Below, piece by piece: positions 37,723 through 47,191 of a stretch of 64,000 nucleotides of DNA. The notes under the pieces were generated by a model. The model searched no databases. It saw only the letters and a list, made by a program, of their open reading frames with translations, and was not told where the DNA came from. This stretch comes from Bog-473 sp963750075. Lineage in GTDB: Bacteria; Actinomycetota; Acidimicrobiia; Acidimicrobiales; RAAP-2. Made by a program: the position numbers and the translations under genes. Every line of letters begins with the position of its first letter. Position 1 is the first letter of the stretch. The stretch is from positions 1,054,001-1,118,000 of the forward strand of contig CAVVPG010000001.1 of assembly GCA_963750075.1 (NCBI GenBank). The letters run 5' to 3'.

Positions 37723-39255
37723 GTGGACCCCATGGAAACCATCGTGCGCGACCTGATGACCTCCCCCGCCGTGACGTGCGGGGCCGACGACACCCTGACC
37801 GAGGCGGCCCGGGTGATGCAGGAGGCCGAGACCGGCTCGGTCGTCGTCACCGACGACGGCAAGGTCGTTGGCATCCTGACCGAACGCGACCTGCTGCGGG
37901 CGGCGGCGGGGTCCGGCGACCCGGGCCAGGAGCGGGTGCGGCTGTGGATGACGGCACGGCCCGACGTGCTCGGCCCCGACGAGCGCGCCGATGCGGCCTG
38001 GGCGAGCCTGACCTCGCACCACTACCGCCACCTGCCGGTCGTCGAGGACGAGCGGTGCGTGGGCGTCGTGTCGCTGCGCGACCTCATGGGGGTCGCCCGC
38101 ATCCGTCCCGCCACCGAGACGAGTGCGGACGTGCCGGCCGGCCTGGAGGGTGTCGTGGTGGCCGAGACGACCGTGGGCGACGTGCGCGGCCAGGAGGGGT
38201 TCTTCCACTACCGGCAGTACTCGGCCGTCGACCTGGCCGGGACGCGCTCGCTCGAGGACGTGTGGCACCTCCTGTTCCGGGGCGAGCTGCCCGACGCGGC
38301 GGCGGCCGCGGCGTTCGCCGACGAGGTGCGACGGCGGCGCGCCATGCCCCCGGGGCTCGCCGCGCTGCTGCCGTCGCTGGCCCGCCTCGGTGCGCCGCTC
38401 GACGTGCTGCGCACGGCCGTGTCGGTCCTCGGTGCGGAGCTGGGCTGGCGCCCGACGCACGACATCGGCGCCGACGAGCTCTACGACCAGGCGCTCGGGC
38501 TGTGCGCCGTGGTGCCGACCATCCTCGCCGCCGCCCACCGGCTGCGCGAGGGCAAGGAGCCCGTCGCGCCGAGTGACGGCCTCGGCTTCGCCGCCAACTA
38601 CCTCAACATGCTGACCGGGGAGGAGCCCGACCCGCTGCACGCCCGGGCCATAGAGCAGTACATGATCCTGACCATCGACCACGGGTTCAACGCGTCCACC
38701 TTCACGGCCCGCGTGATCACGTCGACCGGCGCCGACCTCGCCGCGGCCATCGTGGGTGCCATCGGCGCACTGTCGGGCCCTCTGCACGGCGGGGCACCGA
38801 GCCGGGCGCTGGACATGCTCGACGCCATCGGGACACCGGAGCGTGCGGAGGCGTACATCCGGCGCGCCGTCGAGGACGGCGAGCGCATCATGGGCTTCGG
38901 CCACCGCGTCTACAAGACCGACGACCCCCGCTCGCTGCTGCTGCGGGCAGTCACCGAGCGCCTCGGCGGGCCGCTCGTCGAGTTCTCCCGGTCGGTCGAG
39001 CGCACGACGGTCGACGTACTGGCCGAGCTGAAGCCGGGCCGCCACCTCTACACCAACGTCGAGTTCTACGCCGGTGTGGTGATGCACACCTGCGGCATCC
39101 CCCGCGAGATGTTCACCCCGACCTTCGCCGCCGGCCGCACCATCGGGTGGAGTACCCACGTCATGGAGCAGGCGTCGCACAACCGCCTGATCCGGCCCGC
39201 CGCGCGCTACGTCGGCCCGCCCCCTCCCCAGCCCGTGCCCCCGCCCGAGGGCTGA
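37723..39255 (+). CDS. Citrate synthase with N-terminal CBS-domain pair
   Basis: 510 residues. Residues ~8-125 are two CBS domains (VRDLMTSPAVTCGADDTLTE; HYRHLPVVEDERCVGVVSLR) that usually bind adenine nucleotides. The rest is citrate synthase: GPLHGGAPSRALDMLDAIG, MGFGHRVYKTDDPRSLLLR and NVEFYAGVVMHTCGIPREMF. The last carries Glu where classical enzymes have the catalytic Asp (NVDFYSG); I recall the same in some CitA-type enzymes. GTG 37723 has GAGG 4 bases upstream; ATG 37732 is an alternative. Citrate versus methylcitrate synthase cannot be decided. Confidence 0.88.
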   Translation: MDPMETIVRDLMTSPAVTCGADDTLTEAARVMQEAETGSVVVTDDGKVVGILTERDLLRAAAGSGDPGQERVRLWMTARPDVLGPDERADAAWASLTSHHYRHLPVVEDERCVGVVSLRDLMGVARIRPATETSADVPAGLEGVVVAETTVGDVRGQEGFFHYRQYSAVDLAGTRSLEDVWHLLFRGELPDAAAAAAFADEVRRRRAMPPGLAALLPSLARLGAPLDVLRTAVSVLGAELGWRPTHDIGADELYDQALGLCAVVPTILAAAHRLREGKEPVAPSDGLGFAANYLNMLTGEEPDPLHARAIEQYMILTIDHGFNASTFTARVITSTGADLAAAIVGAIGALSGPLHGGAPSRALDMLDAIGTPERAEAYIRRAVEDGERIMGFGHRVYKTDDPRSLLLRAVTERLGGPLVEFSRSVERTTVDVLAELKPGRHLYTNVEFYAGVVMHTCGIPREMFTPTFAAGRTIGWSTHVMEQASHNRLIRPAARYVGPPPPQPVPPPEG

Positions 39256-39297
39256 GCGGGGGGGCCCGGCCGAGGGCCGCCCGATCCGCCGGGCCGA

Positions 39298-39321
39298 AAC
39301 CCGACTAAACTGGTCAGGGTT
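39298..39321. promoter_or_regulatory. Inverted repeat AACCC-N14-GGGTT before the DUF4395 gene
   Basis: A nearly symmetrical AACCCGAC...GTCAGGGTT element spans 39298-39321 and contains TAAACT (39306-39311), a possible -10 box, about 37 bp before the ATG. A repressor binding here would cover the promoter. The factor is unknown. Confidence 0.35.
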
Positions 39322-39347
39322 AGCCGGTTGACGGGAAGGAGCAGGTC

Positions 39348-39893
39348 ATGGGCAGTGGCGGCACCACCGAGAAGGTCCCCGGTCGGCTGCAGGCGGTCTT
39401 CTCGTTCCCCAACCCGGTGAACGAGGTCTCGGCCCGCCTGGTGGCGGGCGGCGTCCTCGTGATGTGCGTCCTGACCATCGCCTTCGGCCTGGAGTGGGCC
39501 ACCGTGGTCATCGCCTACGGCTTCGTGGCCCGGGTGCTCACCGGCCCGACACTCAGCCCGCTCGGCCAGTTCGTCACCCGCGTGGTCACGCCGCGGCTCG
39601 GCGTTCCCGAGCGGCCGGTGGCGGGCCCGCCCAAGCGCTTCGCCCAGGGCATCGGCGTCGCCTTCTCGCTGAGCGCCCTCGCCCTGACCGGCCTCGGCTA
39701 CTGGACCGCGGCCGAGGTCGTGCTGGCTCTGCTGGCGTCCGCGGCGCTCCTCGAGTCGGTCTTCGGCCTGTGCCTGGGGTGCAAGGCGTTCGCCGCGCTG
39801 ATGCGCGCCGGCGTCGTGCCCGAGGAGGTCTGCGAGCGCTGCAACAACATCTGGGCGGCGCCGCCGGGACGGCGGCCCGCGCCGGTCCGCTAG
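39348..39893 (+). CDS. DUF4395 family membrane protein
   Basis: 181 residues, ATG at 39348 behind GGAAGGAG. Four hydrophobic segments alternate with short loops (ARLVAGGVLVMCVLTIAFGL; VALAFSLS-like helices follow). The family signature FPNPVNEVSARLVAG is at the N-terminus, and a cysteine pair in FGLCLGCKAF plus EEVCERCNNIW lie at the C-terminus, suggesting redox or metal chemistry at the membrane. DUF4395 has no established function; it often neighbours thioredoxin-like or rhodanese genes, but none is here. The stop overlaps the convergent dehydrogenase stop in CTAG. Confidence 0.82.
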   Translation: MGSGGTTEKVPGRLQAVFSFPNPVNEVSARLVAGGVLVMCVLTIAFGLEWATVVIAYGFVARVLTGPTLSPLGQFVTRVVTPRLGVPERPVAGPPKRFAQGIGVAFSLSALALTGLGYWTAAEVVLALLASAALLESVFGLCLGCKAFAALMRAGVVPEEVCERCNNIWAAPPGRRPAPVR

Positions 39894-41002
39894 CTGTCGT
39901 ACATCAGGACGCCGCGGATGTTCTTGCCGTCGCGCATGTCCTGGTAGCCCTGGTTGATGTCCCCCAGCTTGTAGGTGCTGGTGATCATGGAGTCGAGGTC
40001 GAGCAGCCCGTTGCGGTAGAGCTTGAGCAGCTTCGGGATGTCCGAGTGGATGTTGGCCGAGCCGAAGATGCTGCCCACCACCTGCTTCTCGTAGATGGTG
40101 AGCATCATGAGGTTCATCTTCACGGCCGTCTCGTTGAACGGATGGATGTTGGTGACGACGACCCGGCCGCGCTTGGCCGCGAGCCCGAGGATGGAGTCCA
40201 TCATCTCCCCCGACCCGACACCCATGGCGCAGATCACCTTGTCGCACATGTGGCCCCAGGTCTCCTGTTGAATGAGGGCGAAGGCCTCCTCCACCGAGGG
40301 CGCCACATGTGTCGCCCCGAAGGAAGGCGCCAGCGTGCGCTTCAGCTCCACCGGGTCGATGGCGAAGATCATCTCGGCGCCGGCCAGCCGTGCACCCTGC
40401 ACGGCGGAGGCCCCGATGCCCCCGATGCCGATCACGGCCACGTTGTCACCGGGCTGCACCTCCGCCGCGTAGACGGCGGAGCCCCACCCGGTAGTGACGC
40501 CGCAGCCGACGAGGCAGGCCTTCTCGAGCGGGATGTCGTCGAGGATCTTCACGCACGAGGCCTGGTTGACCACCGTGTAGGGGGCGAAGGTGCCGAGGCA
40601 GACCATGGTCGCCACGTCCTGCCCGCGGGCGTGGTGGCGCACCGTGCCGTCCAGCTGGCGACCGGTCATGAGGATGCCGCCCACGTCACAGAGGTTCGAG
40701 TGCCCGGTGGCGCAGGAAGGGCACTTGCCGCAGGCGGGGACGAACCCGAGCACCACGTGGTCGCCCGGCGCCAGGCCGTGCACGCCGGGGCCGACGTCCT
40801 CGACGACACCGGCGCCCTCGTGGCCGCCGATGATGGGGAGGGGGACCGGCATGTCTCCGGTCAGGAGGTGCTCGTCGGAGTGGCACATGCCCGAGGCGGC
40901 CAACCGGATGAGCACCTCACCCTCCTTGGGCGGGTCGAGCTCGATCGGTTCGACACTCCAACCGTCCTGACGCTCCCACAGAACAGCAGCTTCGGTTTCC
41001 AC
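39890..41002 (-). CDS. NDMA-dependent (nicotinoprotein) alcohol dehydrogenase
   Basis: Zinc medium-chain dehydrogenase of 370 residues. Catalytic zinc region GMCHSDEHLLTGD and GGHEGAGVVEDVG; structural zinc CGKCPSCATGHSNLC; Rossmann site VAVIGIGGIGASAVQGARLA. The closest remembered group is the actinobacterial N,N-dimethyl-4-nitrosoaniline-dependent alcohol dehydrogenases, which hold NAD tightly and oxidise various alcohols. The start is GTG at 41002 because GGGAGGG lies 3-9 bases upstream; the longer frame has no such site. No mycofactocin gene is visible in the window. Confidence 0.87.
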   Translation of the reverse strand: METEAAVLWERQDGWSVEPIELDPPKEGEVLIRLAASGMCHSDEHLLTGDMPVPLPIIGGHEGAGVVEDVGPGVHGLAPGDHVVLGFVPACGKCPSCATGHSNLCDVGGILMTGRQLDGTVRHHARGQDVATMVCLGTFAPYTVVNQASCVKILDDIPLEKACLVGCGVTTGWGSAVYAAEVQPGDNVAVIGIGGIGASAVQGARLAGAEMIFAIDPVELKRTLAPSFGATHVAPSVEEAFALIQQETWGHMCDKVICAMGVGSGEMMDSILGLAAKRGRVVVTNIHPFNETAVKMNLMMLTIYEKQVVGSIFGSANIHSDIPKLLKLYRNGLLDLDSMITSTYKLGDINQGYQDMRDGKNIRGVLMYDS

Positions 41003-41076
41003 GGTCCCTCCCAGAGTGCTGCGCGTCGACGCGCTCCGTACGCTACCGGCCCGCGGTGCGGAGTGCAGGCGGTCGG

Positions 41077-41409
41077 CTACCCCCAACCCAGATCGCGCAG
41101 CCGCTGCTCACCGAGGCCGAAGTGGTGACCCACCTCGTGGATGACCGTCTTGCGCACCAGCTGCACCACGTCCTCGGCGCTGTGTGCGGCATGGCAGATC
41201 GTCGCCATGAAGATGGTGATCCGATCCGGCATCGTGTTCGAATAGTTGCCCCGGCTGGTCAGCGGGACGCCCTGGTACAGGCCGAACAGGCCCCCGGGAG
41301 GGCTCTGGTCGTCCACCAGCACCGCCACGTTCTCCATGGCTCCCCGGAGCTCGACCGGGATCTCGTCGAGAGCGTCGGCCACGAGCTCTTCGAACTGTTC
41401 GACCGACAT
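41077..41409 (-). CDS. Metallopeptidase family protein (zincin, DUF1025-like)
   Basis: 110 residues with the zinc-protease signature VIHEVGHHFGLGE (HExxH plus a following acidic residue). N-terminal block MSVEQFEELVADALDEIPVE is typical of this small family found in many actinobacteria. It is much shorter than classical metalloproteases, so a minimal zincin of unknown substrate. ATG at 41409 is used; GTG 41418 would add three residues. It follows the arylsulfatase gene in the same direction, ~106 bp apart. Confidence 0.82.
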   Translation of the reverse strand: MSVEQFEELVADALDEIPVELRGAMENVAVLVDDQSPPGGLFGLYQGVPLTSRGNYSNTMPDRITIFMATICHAAHSAEDVVQLVRKTVIHEVGHHFGLGEQRLRDLGWG

Positions 41410-41515
41410 GGAGATCACGAGGTGATCATGCCAAGGAAACCGTGCTCCGCCGACGCGTGCGCTGGGAACGGATGAGCCGCCGTGGCAGACGGGCTCCACG
41501 CGCCGCGGCCTGAGC

Positions 41516-43816
41516 TCATTGCGAGGCCAGGATTGCCGCGACCTCTGCGACCGGGTCGTGCACCACCGGACCGGTGGCGCTGATCTCGGCCCGGACAATG
41601 GTGCCGACGAAGGGGAAGGGCGCCTCGTAGTCGCCTCCGACCGACGGGCCCCACTCGTAGCCACACGTGAGCCCGATACCGACCTCGTTGAACGCGACGG
41701 GGGTGAACCGCTCCACCTCGGCCTCCCCCGCCTGCTGGCCGTCCACGAACAACGTGGCCAGCCCGCCGGCGCGCTCGTCCTTCTCGAACCGGAACTCGAG
41801 GTGGTGCCGACCCGGTCCGAGCGTGGCGTCAGCGGCGACCTCGTACAGCCGGTGTCCGTGCAGGTTGTGGACGTAGCGCAGCCGACCGTCGAGCACGTGC
41901 AGCGACCACCCGCCCAGCGCGCAGCCGAGCGCGAGCAGGGTGCCCGACGGGACGACGCCCTGTGGGATCTCGACGGTCACCGACATCGCGTGCGACCGGT
42001 TGCGAACGTCCGCCGCCACCCATTCCGGCACCTGGGCGCCGCCGTGGAAGTAGCGGTACGTCTGCTGCTCGCGCTGTCGGTCGTGCTTGTGGGCGATCGC
42101 CTCGAGCACCCGGTTGTCGAGCGGGAGGACGTCGTTGCGCCTCGCCTCCTCCCACCACAGCGCGACCAGCTCGGCGACCTTCTCGGGGAATTCAGCGGCA
42201 CGGTCGTGCACCTCCGACACGTCCTCCGCCACGTGGTACAGCTCCCAGACGTCTTCGTCGAAGGGCGCGCTCGCCCGGAGGCCGTCGTCATAGAGCGGAC
42301 CGACCGGGTGGAAGGTCACGGCCTTCCACCCGTCGTGGTAGAGGGCCCGCGACCCGAGCATCTCGAAGTGCTGGGTACGGTGCCGGTCGGGCTCGAGCTG
42401 CCCTCCCTCCCCGAGCACGTAGCCGAAGCTGATGCCGTCGAGGTGCGACTGGGCGATCCCGTCGATCTCGGTGGGCGGGTCGACGCCGGCCAACTCGAGC
42501 ACGGTCGGCAGCACGTCGATCGCGTGGGCGTAGTGCCGACGGACCACGCCGGTGGCGGACCGCAGGCGAGCGGGCACCCGGACGATGCAGGGGTCGGCGA
42601 CACCTCCCTCGTGGACCTCGCGCTTCCAGCGCTTGAACGGTGTGTTCCCGGCCATGGTCCATCCCCAGGGGTAGTTGTTGTGGCTCAGCGGCCCGCCGAT
42701 CTCGTCGATGCGCCGGTACATCTCACCTACGCTGGCGCCTTCGAAGTTCGAAAGCCGGCCCTCGTTGATGGTGCCCTCCTTGCCACCCTCGGAGCTGGCG
42801 CCGTTGTCCGAGACGACGATCACCACGGTGTCGTCGGCGTCACCGAGGTCGGCAATGAAGTCGAGCACGCGCCCGATCTGCTGGTCCGTGTACGACAGGT
42901 AGGCGGCGAAGCACTCCATGAACCGCCCGGCGAGCGCCCGCTGCCGATCGTCGAGGCTGTCCCAGCTCGGGACCCAGGGTGGGCGTGGTGAGAGCTCCGT
43001 CGCTTCGGGGACGATTCCGAGCGCGCGCTGCCGCTCGAACGTCTGGTCGCGCCAACGGTCCCACCCCTGTGCGAATCGGCCCTCGTAGTGCCGAATCCAC
43101 TCGGCGGGCGCGTGGTGGGGCGAGTGGCACGCCCCGGTGGCGAAGTAGAGGAAGAAGGGCATCTCGGAGTCGACGGCCCGCAAGTCCCCGAGGAACTCGA
43201 TGGCGCGGTCGGCGATGTCGGCGCTCAGGTGGTACCCGTCCTCCATGGCACGCGGCGGCCGGACGCCGTGGTTGTCGTGGTACAGGGCGGGTACGAACTG
43301 GTGCGTCTCCCCGCCGTGAAACCCGTACCAGCGGTCGAACCCGCGTGCGAGGGGCCACGTCGCCCGCGAGGCGGCCATGTTGGTCTCGCCCTCCGGGCTC
43401 AGGTGCCACTTCCCGACGGCGTACGTGGCGTACCCGTTCGCGCTGAGGATCTCGGAGAGGAAGCCGTTCTCCCGGGGCGGCCTGCCCCAGTACCCGGGAA
43501 AGCCGATCGCCAGGTCGGCGACGCGGCCCATTCCATTGCGGTGGTGGTTCCGGCCCGTGAGGAGACAGGCGCGGGTCGGCGAGCACAGTGCCGTCGTGTG
43601 GAAGTTCGTCAACCGGACTCCCTCGGCCGCCACACCGTCGATCACGGGACTGTCGATGTCGGACCCGTAGCAGCCGAGCTGTGCAAACCCCACATCGTCG
43701 AGGACGACCAGCACGATGTTGGGCGCGCCCTCGGGAGGCGTAGCGACGGGAGGCCACCACGGCTCCGACGTGCGCCAGTCGTCCCCGATCCTTCCACCGA
43801 ACACTGTCTTTGCCAT
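41516..43816 (-). CDS. Arylsulfatase
   Basis: Type I sulfatase of about 766 residues. Metal site NIVLVVLDDVGFAQLGCYGS, formylglycine signature CSPTRACLLTGRNHHRNG (C-x-P-x-R), YAVGKWHLSPEG and a downstream DNGASSEGG metal block. The Cys form needs a formylglycine-generating enzyme; none is in the window. After ~residue 590 a ~170-residue beta-sandwich-like domain follows (LHVLDGRLRYVHNLHGHRLY). No signal peptide is apparent. ATG at 43816 is preferred; GTG 43825 is three codons earlier. Substrate unknown. Confidence 0.9.
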   Translation of the reverse strand: MAKTVFGGRIGDDWRTSEPWWPPVATPPEGAPNIVLVVLDDVGFAQLGCYGSDIDSPVIDGVAAEGVRLTNFHTTALCSPTRACLLTGRNHHRNGMGRVADLAIGFPGYWGRPPRENGFLSEILSANGYATYAVGKWHLSPEGETNMAASRATWPLARGFDRWYGFHGGETHQFVPALYHDNHGVRPPRAMEDGYHLSADIADRAIEFLGDLRAVDSEMPFFLYFATGACHSPHHAPAEWIRHYEGRFAQGWDRWRDQTFERQRALGIVPEATELSPRPPWVPSWDSLDDRQRALAGRFMECFAAYLSYTDQQIGRVLDFIADLGDADDTVVIVVSDNGASSEGGKEGTINEGRLSNFEGASVGEMYRRIDEIGGPLSHNNYPWGWTMAGNTPFKRWKREVHEGGVADPCIVRVPARLRSATGVVRRHYAHAIDVLPTVLELAGVDPPTEIDGIAQSHLDGISFGYVLGEGGQLEPDRHRTQHFEMLGSRALYHDGWKAVTFHPVGPLYDDGLRASAPFDEDVWELYHVAEDVSEVHDRAAEFPEKVAELVALWWEEARRNDVLPLDNRVLEAIAHKHDRQREQQTYRYFHGGAQVPEWVAADVRNRSHAMSVTVEIPQGVVPSGTLLALGCALGGWSLHVLDGRLRYVHNLHGHRLYEVAADATLGPGRHHLEFRFEKDERAGGLATLFVDGQQAGEAEVERFTPVAFNEVGIGLTCGYEWGPSVGGDYEAPFPFVGTIVRAEISATGPVVHDPVAEVAAILASQ

Positions 43817-44201
43817 GACGGACACCCCCGGAGTCTCGAGCGTGCCGAGAGCTTTGCATCGACGACCGGCTCAGGTCGGACGGATTGTCCACACTGGCCG
43901 CTCGACCCGGATGCGCCCGGGCGGTTCAGGTGCTGCTCACCAGCAGAATTCAAGGATCTCGCTCGATGCTCAGCCGCGGAGTCTCCGGTCGATCGTCCAC
44001 TCTGTATCGACTCGTCCACACGGCTCGGCTCTCGTGAAGGTGATCCGGCCGGCCGGTTGAACCGAGTGCTGCAGGATCTGCGCGTTCGGTCAGGTTTCTC
44101 TGATGGCCGCAGTCACAATTGCTCCCTGCGCCTCCCCGAACCGGGGCTGCAACTCCCCGTGCAGTATTCAAGCGGAGTCCCCCTTCTGACGATGCCATAC
44201 C
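43817..44201. other. 385-bp divergent intergenic region
   Basis: Lies between the divergent arylsulfatase and GGDEF-EAL starts and should hold both promoters. I see no convincing gene, no long repeat and no confident promoter hexamers. GC content drops from here to the right. Confidence 0.5.
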
Positions 44202-46877
44202 GTGGCTGTGAGACCACCGAAGACGTCGGTTGACCAGGGCGCTCAGTCCCTCGGCGCGCGACTGAGGATCCAGGCGCGTGACCCCATGGTGTTGGCGGGG
44301 CTCGCAGTGGCAGCCGTCTTTTGCCTGATGCGATACGGGGGTCTCATCGCCCCGATTCCCTACTGGGCCATCATCGTGGTCGTGCTGGCCGCCCAGGCGG
44401 TCAGCCTGTTGGCAGCGGTCGCGTGGATCGATCGCCCGGAGGGCTGGCGCCTCACGGCGTACGTCGGCGCCGTCATGGGCGTCATCGGTATCGTCGCCTA
44501 CAGCACGGGATGGGGTCCGATCCTCTCGCTCGGCTTCATCTTCGGAGCTGCGTCGATCCTCGAGGTTCTCGGATCCGTCGCGACCAAAGCCGCACTGTTC
44601 TGGACCGTGGTCTACATGGGCATCGGTCAGCTGGCGATCGCGATGGGACTTGCCCCGAGCCTCATCGGTCAACCTCGCGTCGACGGGCTCGCCGCCCTGT
44701 GCCTGTTCGGTGTGCTGCTCACGATCATGCTCCTCGGTCGCTCCACCTCGGCCCGTGAGCGTGTCGAAGCCGACCTTCGGCATTCCGCTCGACGGTTCGA
44801 AGCGTTGGTCAAACATGCCTCAGACATCATCATCGTTGTCGATGACGCGGGCGGTCTCCAATATGTCAGTCCGGCCTTCGAGCGCGTGCTCGGAAAATCA
44901 CGCGAAGACTTCGGCGATCGGCCTGCAGCCGAGTTGATGCATCCTGACGACGTGGCCAGGATGCAGTCAACGGCCTCGGAAGATGCCCGCGACATGGATA
45001 TCGGCCAGGGAACGGAGCTGCGTCTTCAACATGCGAATGGCGCATGGCGGTGGTTCGAAGCGACGCTGACGGACCACCGCAGTGATCCCGACGTGCGAGG
45101 GTTGGTGTCCAACTTGCACGACATCACCGAGCGCAAACGAGCAGACGAGGCGCTGAGAGAGGCTCACGAACGATTCCAGTCGGCCTTTGAGAATGCTCCC
45201 ATCGGCATGGCCATGGCCGATCTCGACGGTGTCATTCTGCGCGCCAATCAGGCGATGGGAAGGATCCTCGGACGCGAGGTGGCCGAACTTCTCGGTCAGA
45301 ACTCTGAAGCGTTCACCCATCCGGACGACCGCGATCTGAGCAGACTCGGGATGGCTCGAGTCGCGTCGGGTGAATTGGACAATTACCGGGTCGAGAAGCG
45401 TTACCGCCACGCTGAAGGTCACGACGTATGGACATCGCTCAACGTGAGCTGTGTGCGAGACCACGAGGACAAACCGCTCTACTTCATCGGTCAGATCGAG
45501 GACGTCACCGAGAGCAGAGCGCTACGAGAACGTCTCGCCCAGGCGGCCATCCATGATCCACTCACCTCCCTGCCCAACCGCGAGTTCTTCATGGACCGGC
45601 TCGAGGACTCACTCAGCAAGGTGTCAAGAGCAGGACACCAGGTATTGGTGATGTTCCTCGATCTGGACCGCTTCAAGCTGATCAATGACAGCCTCGGACA
45701 CGATGTGGGGGACCAGATCCTGTGTGCCGTGGCCGAACGGCTCCGCAGTGTGATCGGGCCGAGCGACACGTTGGCCCGCTTCGGGGGTGATGAGTTCACT
45801 GTGCTGTGCCCCGGGAACCACGACGAGATCGCGGCACTTCAGGTGGCCGAGCGACTTGTTGCGTCGATGGTCGATCCAATTGTGCTCCCAAGCGGAGAGA
45901 TCTTCGTGTCTCTCAGCGTGGGGATGGCGCTGTCGAGTGAGGGCATGACCTCAGGAGCGACGCTCTTGCGCAACGCCGACGTCGCGATGTACCAGGCCAA
46001 GGACCGTGGGCCGGCGCGCATTGAGATATACCGAGAAGCCAATGAGTCGCAAACGATCAGTCGTCTCCGCACGGCGAATGAACTGCACCGAGCCATTGAG
46101 CGCGACGAGTTGGAACTCCACTATCAACCCATCATCGATCTCTACACCGAGGCGCCAGTCGCGTTGGAAGCGTTGGTAAGGTGGCGTCATCCGACCAGGG
46201 GCCTGCTGTCCCCTCGCGAATTCGTACCGCTCGCAGAGGATTGCGGTCTTATCGCCCCCGTCGGGGCTTGGGTGCTGAATGAAGCGTGTCGCCAGATGGC
46301 GGAGTGGACCGCTCGCGCCGACGGCAACTACGACGAGGGCACCGCCAGCGTCGCCGTCAACATCTCGGCCTTACAGCTTGGGGAGCCCGGTTTTCCGAGA
46401 TTGGTCGCCGAGGTCCTCGAGAGCAACGGCGTTGTCGCTGATCGGTTGAGGCTCGAAATCACCGAAAGTACCCTCATGCGTGATCCGGACGAGGCGGTTC
46501 TCGTACTTCAAGCACTTCGCGATCTCGGTCTTCACTTGGAGATTGATGACTTCGGGACCGGCTACTCATCTCTGAGTTACCTGCAGCGGTTTCCCGTCGA
46601 GACACTCAAGATCGACAGGAGCTTCGTCGACGAGTTGGACCGTAACTCCGAGAGCCTGGCGATCGTCAGGGCCATCATCGGACTTGGAAAGTCTCTCGGC
46701 CTCTCGGTCGTTGCCGAAGGAGTGGAGCGGTCGGCGGTGGCTGACAAGTTGAGGGAACTTGGATGCCATCTCGCGCAGGGCTATCTCTTCGGCAGACCTG
46801 TTCCGGCGGGCGAGTCGGGTTGGTGGCTCGCGAACGATCTCAGCTCGTTGCAAGCCATGCTCGCCTCGGCGACATAG
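44202..46877 (+). CDS. Membrane PAS-PAS-GGDEF-EAL cyclic-di-GMP signalling protein
   Basis: 891 residues, GTG start. About six membrane helices (~27-190) precede two PAS domains (~200-310, ~315-430, including RFEALVKHASDIIIVVDDAG and RFQSAFENAPIGMAMADLDG). Next come a GGDEF cyclase with intact RFGGDEFTVL at ~525 and an EAL phosphodiesterase (ALEALVRWRHP at ~650, LEITESTLM, DDFGTGYSSLSYL, VVAEGVE). The position of an RxxD inhibitory site reads GPSD, so product inhibition is probably lost. Both catalytic signatures look intact, so the net direction cannot be predicted. Input is probably membrane- or ligand-sensed. Confidence 0.92.
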   Translation: MAVRPPKTSVDQGAQSLGARLRIQARDPMVLAGLAVAAVFCLMRYGGLIAPIPYWAIIVVVLAAQAVSLLAAVAWIDRPEGWRLTAYVGAVMGVIGIVAYSTGWGPILSLGFIFGAASILEVLGSVATKAALFWTVVYMGIGQLAIAMGLAPSLIGQPRVDGLAALCLFGVLLTIMLLGRSTSARERVEADLRHSARRFEALVKHASDIIIVVDDAGGLQYVSPAFERVLGKSREDFGDRPAAELMHPDDVARMQSTASEDARDMDIGQGTELRLQHANGAWRWFEATLTDHRSDPDVRGLVSNLHDITERKRADEALREAHERFQSAFENAPIGMAMADLDGVILRANQAMGRILGREVAELLGQNSEAFTHPDDRDLSRLGMARVASGELDNYRVEKRYRHAEGHDVWTSLNVSCVRDHEDKPLYFIGQIEDVTESRALRERLAQAAIHDPLTSLPNREFFMDRLEDSLSKVSRAGHQVLVMFLDLDRFKLINDSLGHDVGDQILCAVAERLRSVIGPSDTLARFGGDEFTVLCPGNHDEIAALQVAERLVASMVDPIVLPSGEIFVSLSVGMALSSEGMTSGATLLRNADVAMYQAKDRGPARIEIYREANESQTISRLRTANELHRAIERDELELHYQPIIDLYTEAPVALEALVRWRHPTRGLLSPREFVPLAEDCGLIAPVGAWVLNEACRQMAEWTARADGNYDEGTASVAVNISALQLGEPGFPRLVAEVLESNGVVADRLRLEITESTLMRDPDEAVLVLQALRDLGLHLEIDDFGTGYSSLSYLQRFPVETLKIDRSFVDELDRNSESLAIVRAIIGLGKSLGLSVVAEGVERSAVADKLRELGCHLAQGYLFGRPVPAGESGWWLANDLSSLQAMLASAT

Positions 46878-47191
46878 TTCGAGCGCTTACTACCATCTGA
46901 CAAGTCGGTCACAGCCCCCAACGCCCATCAGGGCGCGAGATGTCCTCGGCCCGCAGCCCGGAACTCTTCCTCGATCTTCTCCACGTCCTCGCTCGTCAAC
47001 CGGGTGAAGTCGAGTGACCTGCCGCGCCTCCACCACAGCGGGTCCGCTGTCTGTCCACCGGCGACGAGCAGGGACGCCGGCGATGGACTCCACCGGAGCC
47101 ATGACTGCCCCTCCGGCTCCCGCCCCGACGCATCTCCGGTTGCGAACCGTCTACCCTGGCGCCAGCAGCGCGAAACCGGAGGAGGGGAGCC
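46878..47191. other. 314-bp intergenic region with a possible coding remnant
   Basis: Between the GGDEF-EAL stop and the cyclase-AAA TTG start. On the minus strand, one frame from about 47106 to 46932 reads PLWWRRGRSLDFTRLTSEDV followed by an acidic helix and a stop. This looks protein-like at the end but has no good start, so it may be the tail of a lost gene. GGAGGAGGGG before 47192 is the ribosome site of the next gene. Confidence 0.35.
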
